DNA of 63,221 bases from Arenimonas sp. SCN 70-307 (GCF_001724815.1 NZ_MEDO01000013.1:1-63221), one strand, 5' to 3'. Numbered from the stretch's first letter, positions 34,123 to 41,537 are shown. Notes: generated by a model from the letters alone, not told the origin. Translations and numbers: made by a program.

Positions 34123-34967
34123 GCATGGAACAAGCCACTCCCCGCTGGTGGGTCTCACCGCCCGGGCCCGACGAGTCACTGCGCTCGTGCCTGGCCCGGG
34201 CGGCCACCCTGTACGAGAGTGAGCCCGGCGAACTGTGGTCGCAGCTCCATGCCGGTGCCCAGCAACCGGCGGGGACCGTGGATGACCCATCGTGTCCCGC
34301 GCTGCAGCGCCTGGGGCTGGCCCTCGGGGTGCCAGCCCCTTCGCTGCGGCCGCATCGGTTGCCGGATTCGCCAGCGCTCTTGGCACCCCAAGCTCGAATG
34401 GCGATTTGCCCGGCTTGCTGGGCTGAGGACGACGCCGCGGGCCGGCCTCGCGGCTACCGTCGCAGCTGGTCGCATGTCCTTCGCACCATCTGCCCGGTTC
34501 ACCACGCCCCCTTGATTCTCCCGCGGGACCGGCTCAATCCTGACCTGGCATCTGCACTGGGAGTGCAGGCGGCTCTCGATGACCATGATCGTGAAATTCT
34601 GGAGCTGATCGAGCGGTTTGGTGCAGCGCTCGAGGCCAGCCTGTTTGAGAGCACCCTCTGGCCGGCAGACTGGCAGGGGAGCCCGCGGTCCGCGCGTGAA
34701 TGGCTCACCCGTGTGACTTTCGACCCCGGTGCCACCAGGGGGCCGCCGCTCATCGCCAACGTATCGGCACCCCCAGCCTTGGCGGGATTCATCCGAGGCC
34801 CCCGTCATTACCGGGAGTTGAGAGGCGCGGACGGTTGGGAGGCCTTCCGGCACCTGGTGGACCCCTGTGAACGTCGCGCCGCAATATGGCTCGTGGCCTG
34901 GCAAATGATGCCGGCGGTCCCCGTCAGCTACTCACCCGGCTGGATCGACATCCCCGGACTACTTTGA
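34119..34967 (+). CDS. tniQ: TniQ-family target-site selector
   Basis: A 282-residue TniQ-domain protein with a zinc-binding motif formed by Cys97, Cys100, Cys125 and His128 (CPAC and CPVH). TniQ/TnsD proteins recognise the insertion target and recruit TniB/TnsC. The GTG at 34119 overlaps the tniB stop as GTGA; an ATG two codons later is equally possible. No Cas genes accompany it, so targeting should be by TniQ itself. Confidence 0.85.
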   Translation: MSMEQATPRWWVSPPGPDESLRSCLARAATLYESEPGELWSQLHAGAQQPAGTVDDPSCPALQRLGLALGVPAPSLRPHRLPDSPALLAPQARMAICPACWAEDDAAGRPRGYRRSWSHVLRTICPVHHAPLILPRDRLNPDLASALGVQAALDDHDREILELIERFGAALEASLFESTLWPADWQGSPRSAREWLTRVTFDPGATRGPPLIANVSAPPALAGFIRGPRHYRELRGADGWEAFRHLVDPCERRAAIWLVAWQMMPAVPVSYSPGWIDIPGLL

Positions 34968-35336
34968 ACGGATATCCAGGTTCTAGTGCAGGTTCAAAGC
35001 CACACACATTGAGCTGGAAACTCGCCGCTTTGTGGGATCGAACGCGGACGGGATCGGAAAATGGAGGGCAGGTAAGGTCGATCTTACGCCGAACCCTAAA
35101 TGACCCCGCTACTCAAAGAGGGGGACGTCGATGGATTATGGCCTCTGGGCTGTCTAGGAAAGTCTGGGCGGTCCACCTTGCTGCTGACCTACAGTCAGGC
35201 GACCCTGGCCGCCCGAAGCAAGGCGAGAAAGGCGCTCGGCCTCAAGTAGGGGAAGCGCTGCGACCAGGCATTAGGGATTTGAGGACATCAGCGATTTTGC
35301 CGCGTGTCGCCTACCGGCTTCGGTAATGCAAACGGG
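34968..35336. other. Gene-free region downstream of tniQ
   Basis: 369 bases with no frame that has convincing codon use and no tRNA cloverleaf. Its base composition is less GC-rich than the flanks. It could hold regulatory RNA, transposase sites or remnants of an older insertion; nothing specific is recognised. Confidence 0.4.
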
Positions 35337-36206
35337 TCAGTCGGTGTCCGACTCCCAGGGGGGCCAAACACGCAGGTGGCGCGGCAGGATGAGCAGGGAC
35401 ATCACGCTATCGTACTGGTCGGCCGTGATCTTGAGCTCTCGCAGGGAGGACCCCGCCTCCGCATGTGCAAACCAAGTGCGGGCATCTACCGTACGCCCGG
35501 CACGATCCACCGCTACTTGATCATCGGACGCTAGCGCTCCGGGGGGTACTTCGACTGGGCGGCCGCGTGTGCGGAAAAATGCGCCGGCACGCATCGCCAA
35601 TTTGCTGGCATGCGACCAACGCATGAACCCGTCGCGCGACACGACCAGGACGGCGTTTTCATCGGTGAAATCCAGCCACTTCAACGTCGTTGCCGTCAGG
35701 GACGTGCCATAGCGATCTGCGCACGCGCCCAGCAAGGCGAAGTCCACTTTGGCGTTGACCTGCTGGCGGAAGTCGTCCAGCGGCATCAACAACGTCGACG
35801 CGAAAAGGTCCGCCTGAGCCTCGATATTCTTCTCGTCATCCGACCAGTCGAGCATGTCCTGCTCGGTGCACTCAAAGGATGCCCGGCCGCGGCGGTGCAA
35901 CAGGTAGTGCCCCAGTTCATGGGCTTGGGTAAACCGAATCCGCCCGGGCGAGGTCAGCCGATCGTTGAACAGCAGATACCACTCGCGACGATCGTCGCCG
36001 GGATACAGGGCCCCCTCAAAGCGGGGGATGTTTGCCGCGTGGACCTGGGTGATGGGGTCGTCCCAGTGAAAGATCGAGGCGGCCTCCCGGGCCAGCTCCG
36101 GCACCGCCACCGGAAAACGATCCAAGCCATGCGCAGCGGCGAACGCGTTGACGACCTTCGTGAGGCGATACGCGGCCTTGGACGGCGTCCAGATCTCCGG
36201 TGTCAC
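35337..36206 (-). CDS. ImmA/IrrE-type metallopeptidase
   Basis: A 289-residue protein with the zinc peptidase motif HELGH near residue 96, followed by EAQADLFASTLLMP, the classical ImmA/IrrE layout. Such peptidases cleave or antagonise a partner XRE repressor and derepress mobile or stress genes. It starts at GTG 36206, overlapping the XRE gene stop by four bases, so the two are co-translated. The C-terminal 130 residues have no recognised motif and may sense a signal. Confidence 0.85.
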   Translation of the reverse strand: MTPEIWTPSKAAYRLTKVVNAFAAAHGLDRFPVAVPELAREAASIFHWDDPITQVHAANIPRFEGALYPGDDRREWYLLFNDRLTSPGRIRFTQAHELGHYLLHRRGRASFECTEQDMLDWSDDEKNIEAQADLFASTLLMPLDDFRQQVNAKVDFALLGACADRYGTSLTATTLKWLDFTDENAVLVVSRDGFMRWSHASKLAMRAGAFFRTRGRPVEVPPGALASDDQVAVDRAGRTVDARTWFAHAEAGSSLRELKITADQYDSVMSLLILPRHLRVWPPWESDTD

Positions 36207-36529
36207 GCGTCTTTCCGGAAGGACTCGACGATGCGCCGGATGGTTTCTTTGTCTTCCGGCTGCAGGTTGGAATAGCTTCGGAAGAACGCATCTTCGACGT
36301 GCCGCTGCTCGGGCTCGTCGACCGTGTCATCGAGCAGGAAGTCGGTGGTGACGCCAAGAATCGACGCCAGCGCCGCGAGCTTCTCCGCCGAGGGGCGCGG
36401 GGAGTCCCGGTTTTCCAGCTCCCACAAGTAGCTCTTGCTCATGCCCGCCGTCGCCGCGAGCTTGTCCAGGGTCATGCTGCCGTTCTTCTTGCGCAGCGCT
36501 CTGAGCTTGTCGCCTAGCTTTGTCGCCAT
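36203..36529 (-). CDS. XRE-family transcriptional repressor
   Basis: A 108-residue protein with an N-terminal helix-turn-helix of the Cro/C1 type (about 5-60: LDKLAATAGMSKSYLWELE) and a short C-terminal helical extension. The ATG at 36529 (MATKLGDKLR) gives the usual XRE N-terminus. It is the likely substrate or partner of the coupled ImmA/IrrE peptidase and divergent from the Ubl operon, which suggests it controls that operon. Confidence 0.85.
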   Translation of the reverse strand: MATKLGDKLRALRKKNGSMTLDKLAATAGMSKSYLWELENRDSPRPSAEKLAALASILGVTTDFLLDDTVDEPEQRHVEDAFFRSYSNLQPEDKETIRRIVESFRKDA

Positions 36530-36705
36530 AACAGGATGTGGCCTTTGTGTCAAGTAACATCAGCTACCACTATACCGAACAAAATGTTTGACATGCACGC
36601 AAATCCTGTTCAAGCTGGGCGCAAGTTCGGTACAGCGAACGATATATGCTGGCAAAGACGCATTCTGCCGCCAGTGGTTTCGGTCCGAGATCCAAGGAGT
36701 TCCCC
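36530..36705. promoter_or_regulatory. Divergent control region between XRE and the Ubl operon
   Basis: It contains a dyad GTTCGGTACAGCGAAC (36625-36640) and a related half-site CCGAAC at 36575-36580, plus a TTGACA at 36588-36593 and an AT-rich GATATATG at 36641-36648. The repeated CGAAC half-sites are candidate XRE operators. No single -35/-10 pair with correct spacing could be fixed, so promoter positions remain open. Confidence 0.4.
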
Positions 36706-36972
36706 ATGAACAAGCCCCAAGATCCCCCCGGCCAGGGTCCCGGCCACCAGCACGGCGAACCGGTCACCATCAGCGTAGACGGCGTCGACCGCACCATCGC
36801 CGATGGCGTCTACAAGGTCAGCGCGCTCAAGCACCAGTTTGGCATCCCGCTGGACTACGAGCTCGACCAGGTCGTGGATGGCGTGTTCACGGCCCTCAAC
36901 GACGCCCGGTCCCTGCACATCCGCGGCGGCGAGGTGCTGGTGAGCCATGTCCGCCAGGGCGGCTCCTCGTGA
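36706..36972 (+). CDS. Ubiquitin-like modifier (Multi_ubiq type, single domain)
   Basis: An 88-residue protein. A flexible Pro/Gly/His-rich N-terminus (1-18) precedes one beta-grasp domain of the multiubiquitin family (about 19-84), recognised by VTISVDGVDRTIADGVYKVS and GIPLDYEL. The C-terminus is HVRQGGSS, so a Gly85-Gly86 pair is followed by a two-residue tail. By family logic the JAB protease would trim the tail and the E1 would adenylate the diglycine. The ATG at 36706 has AAGGAG upstream. It is the first gene of a five-gene operon and overlaps the E2 gene. Confidence 0.82.
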   Translation: MNKPQDPPGQGPGHQHGEPVTISVDGVDRTIADGVYKVSALKHQFGIPLDYELDQVVDGVFTALNDARSLHIRGGEVLVSHVRQGGSS

Positions 36973-37319
36973 GCGCGGACGAGGACTTGCTGGCCAGCGC
37001 CCGGCGCATCAACCCGGGCGCCCAGCTCGTGAAGGAAGGCGGGCACCGCTTTGTGTACCTGCCCGCCCAGCCGGTGGACACCGGCGAGCGGCGGCGCGTG
37101 CTGGACGCCCTGCTGTGTCCGGGCCCGCATTCGGGGTACGCGACCCGGTTGTTTCTCGCCGAGCCGATCCCCGAGCGTGATCGCATCCAAGGCCAGGCTG
37201 CCAATTGGACCGTGCACTCGATCCTGGGCCGGGCTTGGCACTCGTGGTCCTGGCAGAACGTCCAGGCCAGCCTTCCGCTGCACCAGATGCTGCTCGCCCA
37301 CCTGCACGCGCTGCGATGA
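36969..37319 (+). CDS. E2-like ubiquitin-conjugating protein (Prok-E2_E type)
   Basis: A 116-residue protein starting at GTG 36969, overlapping the Ubl stop as GTGA. It resembles the prokaryotic E2 family E linked to multiubiquitin operons, recognised by the closing block NWTVHSILGRAWHSWSWQN (about 79-97). It has a single cysteine, Cys50 (LLCPGPHSGY), the only candidate thioester residue; a conserved His91 follows in the Trp-rich block. It would accept the Ubl from the E1 and pass it to a target. Family assignment is from memory of the pattern, not a search. Confidence 0.7.
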   Translation: MSADEDLLASARRINPGAQLVKEGGHRFVYLPAQPVDTGERRRVLDALLCPGPHSGYATRLFLAEPIPERDRIQGQAANWTVHSILGRAWHSWSWQNVQASLPLHQMLLAHLHALR

Positions 37320-37825
37320 ACTACCAGTTTCGGATCGCCGAAGGTCTTCTGGCGGCCGTACACGCCGACCTGTCCCGCCCCCACGCCCATGCCTATGAGC
37401 GTGTGGGCTTCATCCATTGCCGCTTCGGCGCCGGCCCGCACCGCAGCGTAATCCTCGCCCAGGACTACGCGTCGGTGGCGGATGCCGACTACCTTGAAAG
37501 CGAGGAGATGGGCGCCGTCATGGGCCCGACGGCCATCCGACTGGCGCTGCAGGCCGTCTATCGGCACCAGGGGCCGGTGTTCCACGTGCACCGCCACGAC
37601 CATGACGGCATTCCCGGCTTCAGTCGGGTGGACCTGCGTGAGAGCGCCAAGTTCGTTCCCGACTTTTGGAAGGTCGCGCCGAAGATGCCGCACGGCACGC
37701 TGGTGCTGAGCCACGACGCGGCGACCGGGCGGGTGTGGTGTCCCCGTGACCGCGAAGCACGGCCGCTGACCTCCATCGTGTCGGTCGGCACCCGACTGAC
37801 CCGCCTAGGAGCGGCCCATGACTGA
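37316..37825 (+). CDS. JAB/MPN-domain isopeptidase
   Basis: A 169-residue metalloprotease of the prokaryotic JAB group. Glu28 (YERVGF) and a His-rich cluster HVHRHDH (90-96) followed by Ser103 and Asp106 (GFSRVD) form a JAMM-like zinc site, though the spacing from the histidines to the Asp is not canonical. It should process the Ubl C-terminus to expose Gly-Gly and may remove Ubl from targets. The ATG overlaps the E2 stop as ATGA. Confidence 0.78.
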   Translation: MNYQFRIAEGLLAAVHADLSRPHAHAYERVGFIHCRFGAGPHRSVILAQDYASVADADYLESEEMGAVMGPTAIRLALQAVYRHQGPVFHVHRHDHDGIPGFSRVDLRESAKFVPDFWKVAPKMPHGTLVLSHDAATGRVWCPRDREARPLTSIVSVGTRLTRLGAAHD

Positions 37826-38648
37826 GCGCCACGTCCGCCAGAGCTTTCTCGGCCCGCATTCCGAAGAAATCTTGGCCCACACCGAGGTCACGATCGTGGG
37901 GCTATGCGGTGGCGGCTCGCATCTGGCCCAACAGCTGGCTCATATCGGCGTCGGCCGCTTCAATTTGGTGGATTTTGATCGGGCTGATGTCAGCAACAGC
38001 AATCGGATGGTCGGCCTCGATGCCGCGGCGGCTGCGCGCAAGGACCGCAAGGTCGACGTGATCCGCGAGCGCATCCTCGCGATCCAGCCGGGCGCACAGG
38101 TGGCGATCTTCGCCGCCCCTTGGCAGGAGGTGAGCGACGCGTTGAAGTTCAGCGACGTGATCTTTGGCGCCGTCGACAGTTACCGCGCCCGCGACGAGCT
38201 CGAACGTTTTGCTCGTCGCTACCTGATTCCCTACCTCGACCTGGGCATGGATGTGCACGGCGACCAAGCGCCCTACACGATCACGGGCCAAGTAATTTTG
38301 TCCGTACCCGAGGGTCCCTGCCTGCGTTGCTTCGGCTTTATCACCGAGCACCGCCTGACCGAAGAAGCGCAGCGCTATGGCGCCGCCGGCGGTCGACCCC
38401 AAGTCATCTGGCCCAACGGCACCTTGGCATCGACGGCCGTCGCAAAGTTCATGCAACTTGTCACGCCGTGGTCGCTCGATCGACCGGCGTTCTATACCGA
38501 GTACGACGGCAACCGATTGACCCTGATGCCCAGCCGCAAGCTACAAGCACTTCAGGGGCACCGCTGCCCTCACTTCGATGGTCCCCTCGCGCTGGGCGAT
38601 GTCGTCTGGGGCCAGGCCGATCGTCCCGTACCCGCGTCCACGCCTTGA
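37818..38648 (+). CDS. E1-like ThiF-family activating enzyme
   Basis: A 276-residue adenylating enzyme with the ThiF/MoeB/E1 fold: glycine loop GLCGGGSH (28-35), VDFDRADVSNSNR with Mg2+-binding Asp52/Asp54 (51-63), Lys78, and FGAVDS (116-121). A CxxC at 168-171 may bind zinc or contribute the thiol, but the second CxxC pair usual in ThiF is not seen. It would activate the Ubl C-terminal glycine with ATP. It overlaps the JAB gene by eight bases. Confidence 0.85.
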   Translation: MTERHVRQSFLGPHSEEILAHTEVTIVGLCGGGSHLAQQLAHIGVGRFNLVDFDRADVSNSNRMVGLDAAAAARKDRKVDVIRERILAIQPGAQVAIFAAPWQEVSDALKFSDVIFGAVDSYRARDELERFARRYLIPYLDLGMDVHGDQAPYTITGQVILSVPEGPCLRCFGFITEHRLTEEAQRYGAAGGRPQVIWPNGTLASTAVAKFMQLVTPWSLDRPAFYTEYDGNRLTLMPSRKLQALQGHRCPHFDGPLALGDVVWGQADRPVPASTP

Positions 38649-38677
38649 TCCTCTCACTGCAGCCAGGAGCTGATGCC

Positions 38678-38959
38678 ATGCCACGCTTCACCGTTCGTGT
38701 CGAACTTCACGGCGCCGATACTTGGGCGCACTACGAAAAGCTGTACGAGTACATGGCGCACCAAGGATTCACCGATACCCTCGTGACCGAGCAGGGGCGA
38801 GTCAAAATGCCGCCCGCCGAATACAACTACGAAGGCACCGCGACGCGTGCCGAGGTGCTGGCCAAGGCGCAGGTGGCCGCGGGCCGCGTGGTCACGTCCT
38901 ACGCGGTGCTGGTCACCGAGTCTGCGGGGCGCACGTGGTCTGGGCTCGAGAAAGCGTAG
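38678..38959 (+). CDS. GhoS/DUF2622-like small protein
   Basis: A 93-residue protein beginning MPRFTVRVELHGADTWAHYE. It resembles DUF2622 proteins, which include GhoS, a Cas2-like ferredoxin-fold endoribonuclease antitoxin. It has its own AGGAGC ribosome site and lies 29 bases after the E1 gene, so it is probably the fifth gene of the Ubl operon. A role as effector, antitoxin or unrelated passenger cannot be decided. The DUF2622 call is moderate; the N-terminal pattern is the main evidence. Confidence 0.55.
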   Translation: MPRFTVRVELHGADTWAHYEKLYEYMAHQGFTDTLVTEQGRVKMPPAEYNYEGTATRAEVLAKAQVAAGRVVTSYAVLVTESAGRTWSGLEKA

Positions 38960-39065
38960 CGCTGCCCATTGGGCCTACGTCTGCCGAGCTTACAAGTAGC
39001 CGGTCCCGCCCGGCGCCAGACGGCGGCTGGTTTGCCGTTCGCCGATCTGGGGCCGCTGGGGCGCG

Positions 39066-39308
39066 CTAGCGCTTTCCCTTCTGCGTCAGGACGCTGCCCG
39101 CCAGAGATTTCGTCGTCTTGCTGGTGCGTCCATCGGTGAGCGCCTTGGCGGCCTTGGTCGCTGTCGCCGGCGAACTTTGCTTGCTGGTCTTGGCCTGGGC
39201 CAGCGCGCTACCGGCCAACGATTTGGCGGTCGGACTGGCGGCGGGACTGCCCAGCACCTTGGCCGCGGTTTTGGTGACCTTGGGGCCTGACTGTTCCTTC
39301 TTGGACAT
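39066..39308 (-). CDS. Small Lys/Thr/Ala-rich two-repeat protein
   Basis: An 80-residue protein starting MSKKEQSGPK at ATG 39308, with AAGGAA upstream. It contains two copies of a motif TAKSLAGSALAQ/TTKSLAGSVLTQ (about residues 27-38 and 63-74), each preceded by an AAKVL/AAKAL helix. No signal peptide, no known domain. Convergent with the Ubl operon. Function unknown; composition suggests a disordered, basic, perhaps nucleic-acid-associated protein. Confidence 0.6.
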   Translation of the reverse strand: MSKKEQSGPKVTKTAAKVLGSPAASPTAKSLAGSALAQAKTSKQSSPATATKAAKALTDGRTSKTTKSLAGSVLTQKGKR

Positions 39309-39411
39309 GAGCGTGGTTCCTTCGGCTGGCCCAAGGAGACGCTCCGCACTGGAGGGGCCAGGCGCCGGTGCGGAGGCATTGCCGTCCATCAAGACTAGCG
39401 CAGTCGGGGCA

Positions 39412-39897
39412 TCACCGCGCCAGCGGCGTCCCCATCTCAACTTCCAGCGCAAATCCGGCGTCCAGCGCCTGGCGCTGCACACCGGTCGCTGCCGCAGGCA
39501 CGGTGGCGTGCAAGGTCACGGCCTCGTTGGACTGCGCCGTCAGGGGCGTGCAGCCGCGGGCATCGGCGGCGCCCTGGCCAGTCTGCACGGCGTGTTGCAC
39601 CAGATGGACCTGGACGCCCGCGGGATCGCGTTGCACTTGCACGTGCCAACCGGCGAACAGGCTCACCGAAGTCAGCGTTTGTTGGGTCGCCGTGCACGTG
39701 CGCACCGGGTAGCCGTTGTCTGTGCCGACGCGCAGGTGGGCGGGAGCCTCGGTGACGTACAGGGTTTCGGCCAGGATCACCTCGTCGTTCTGGGTCAACA
39801 CAAGGCGCATCGGCGTCATGTCGCCGATGTCATCCGCGGCAAGGGCAGGGTTGGTCAGGCTCAGGACGCCCAAAAGGGCGAGGGTGCGCAATGGCAT
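39412..39897 (-). CDS. Hypothetical periplasmic protein
   Basis: A 161-residue protein with a clear signal peptide (cleavage after NPALA, about residue 20) and a mature part rich in beta-forming residues. It has two cysteines (TCTATQ and RGCTPL) that could form a disulfide. No family recognised. It follows the desaturase-like gene on the same strand by 32 bases and may be co-transcribed with it. Confidence 0.6.
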   Translation of the reverse strand: MPLRTLALLGVLSLTNPALAADDIGDMTPMRLVLTQNDEVILAETLYVTEAPAHLRVGTDNGYPVRTCTATQQTLTSVSLFAGWHVQVQRDPAGVQVHLVQHAVQTGQGAADARGCTPLTAQSNEAVTLHATVPAAATGVQRQALDAGFALEVEMGTPLAR

Positions 39898-39929
39898 GGG
39901 ATCACCTCTGTCGTAGGGACTGTCAGGGC

Positions 39930-40799
39930 TCAGGATGAGCCACGTGTCGCGGTCGGCGCCGAGGCCGGCCGTTCAAAAGGCCAACGCAGTTGCGCGCCAT
40001 AAGCGGTCGGGAAGGTCCGGTCCCGCAGGCCGACTTCGCCGGCGACCACCCCGTTGGGTCGATCGTGGAACGTGCGACCCAGATGGTCCCACAGCATCCA
40101 GAACTCCCCGAAGTTGACCTGCGCGTCTTCGTACTCGCGCTTGTGGTGCCAACGATGGATCTCGGCCACCCCCAGCACGTAACGCAAAGGTCCCATGCGG
40201 TAGTCGAGGTTGGCGTGCTGGAATGCCAGGTGCACGGCGAGCAGCGTGAGCCAGGCGCTGACGATGACCGGGGGCGCGCCCAAGGCGACGACCACCAGCA
40301 GGCCGGGGCTGGCCAGCAGCATGGCGCTCAGGGGATGACGCCGCTCGCCGTTGAGCCAGTACAGCCGTTCAGAGCTGTGGTGTGGGGCGTGCAGGCGCCA
40401 CAGCCACCCGACGTGGTGACTCGCCCGATGCATCAGGTACAGCCCCAGGTCCATGACCGCGCCGGCGAGCAGCACCTGCGCCCACGCCGGCCACGCGTCC
40501 GGCCAGACCGAGGGCAGGTCCACGCGCAGCGCATTGAGCGCGAACGCGGTGCCGGCCAGCACGGCCAGATTCACGAGCGCATGGGCGATGTCGGTGGCGA
40601 GATCGTCGTGGTCCTCCAGCCAGGCGCGCTGGTAGGGGATCACCCACTCCAGGGCGGCCACGACCGTCATTGCCACCAGGGCGACGGCCGCCAGCCCGGG
40701 CCATTGCCAGGCCGGGCGCGCCACGATCTCCAGCACCGCCCAAAAACTCAGCCCAAACACGACCGGATAGGCCGTCACGCGTAGCAGGGACCGGATCAT
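39930..40799 (-). CDS. Sterol desaturase/fatty acid hydroxylase family protein
   Basis: A 289-residue di-iron membrane enzyme. Histidine motifs of the superfamily are visible: HRASHH, HAPHHSSERLYW, HLAFQHANLDY and HRWHHKREYED. There are about five hydrophobic segments. The ATG at 40799 has AAAGGAG upstream. It would hydroxylate or desaturate a lipid at the membrane; the substrate is unknown. Neighbouring methyltransferase and AraC genes suggest a small lipid-modification cluster. Confidence 0.85.
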   Translation of the reverse strand: MIRSLLRVTAYPVVFGLSFWAVLEIVARPAWQWPGLAAVALVAMTVVAALEWVIPYQRAWLEDHDDLATDIAHALVNLAVLAGTAFALNALRVDLPSVWPDAWPAWAQVLLAGAVMDLGLYLMHRASHHVGWLWRLHAPHHSSERLYWLNGERRHPLSAMLLASPGLLVVVALGAPPVIVSAWLTLLAVHLAFQHANLDYRMGPLRYVLGVAEIHRWHHKREYEDAQVNFGEFWMLWDHLGRTFHDRPNGVVAGEVGLRDRTFPTAYGAQLRWPFERPASAPTATRGSS

Positions 40800-40880
40800 T
40801 GTTGCTCCTTTCACAAAAGTCCTGCGCCCAGCGGGGGGAACCACCGGGTGCCCGGCTTGAACAATTCGGCAGTCGCCGCG

Positions 40881-41537
40881 TCAGGCACGGGGTGGTCGGG
40901 TGGCCACCAGGAAATCGATACTGCCCAGCGGCACCGGCAGCGGGGACAGCGACTGCACATCGACGAAGCCGCCATCGACCAGGAAGGAAGTCAGCGTGCC
41001 GGCGGCGTGGTCACGCGTATTGGAGTAGCCATCGAGCAGGCGGACGAGATGGAACATCCCACGGCGCCAGCCCGCTTTGGCGCGCCCGAAATCCGCGATC
41101 ACCAGGCGCCCGCCCGGGCGCAGGACTCGTCGTAGTTCCTGCACCGCGCGGTGCTTGGCGTGAGGCTGAAGGTGATGGAAGAACAGCGTGGACACCGCGA
41201 GGTCGAAACGGGCGTCGGGCAGCGGCAAGGCATCGCTCCACCCGGGCAGCAGCCGGGCCTGGGCACCCGCGGCCTCGATTTTGGCCGCGGCCAACGCCAG
41301 GATCGCCGGGTCGGCGTCGATGCCGGTGAGCGTGGCCGCCGGCGCTGCGTTGGCCAGGGCCAGCAGCAAGGTGCCGGTGCCGCAGCCCAGGTCGAGCACG
41401 CGCTCGCCGGGGCGAGGCGCCGCCAGTGCGACGACGCGGTCCTTCATGTCCGCCTCGCGAGTACTCCAGGCGACCGTGCGGTCGTACCACGGGGTCAGCG
41501 CGGCAAAGCGCAACGCCGGAATGAAGTCAGTGGCCAT
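40881..41537 (-). CDS. Class I SAM-dependent methyltransferase
   Basis: A 218-residue enzyme with the SAM-binding motif VLDLGCGTGTLLLALA (about 47-62), the acidic loop GIDADPAIL and post-motif RRVLRPGGRLVIADFG. The N-terminus (LTPWYDRTVAWSTRE) resembles UbiE-like and phospholipid methyltransferases. The start overlaps the small membrane protein gene upstream by 11 bases, so the two are likely co-translated. Confidence 0.85.
   Translation of the reverse strand: MATDFIPALRFAALTPWYDRTVAWSTREADMKDRVVALAAPRPGERVLDLGCGTGTLLLALANAAPAATLTGIDADPAILALAAAKIEAAGAQARLLPGWSDALPLPDARFDLAVSTLFFHHLQPHAKHRAVQELRRVLRPGGRLVIADFGRAKAGWRRGMFHLVRLLDGYSNTRDHAAGTLTSFLVDGGFVDVQSLSPLPVPLGSIDFLVATRPPRA

Larger units (their letters stand above)
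30934..34967 (+). mobile_element. Tn7-like transposition module (TnsA-TniA-TniB-TniQ)
   Basis: Four overlapping or closely spaced genes on one strand encode a complete heteromeric cut-and-paste machinery: endonuclease, DDE transposase, AAA+ regulator and target selector. In Tn7-like elements tnsA sits near one end and cargo lies beyond the target selector, so the ubiquitin-like operon and possibly the metal island to the right are candidate cargo. The outer boundaries were not identified; coordinates here cover only the genes. Confidence 0.85.

Noticed and set aside
34886-35326. Possible gene overlapping the end of tniQ
   Set aside because: Half of it is a shadow of tniQ and the rest has no coding character or homology that I recognise.
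36588-36616. TTGACA considered as -35 of the Ubl operon
   Set aside because: No acceptable -10 hexamer lies 16-18 bases downstream.
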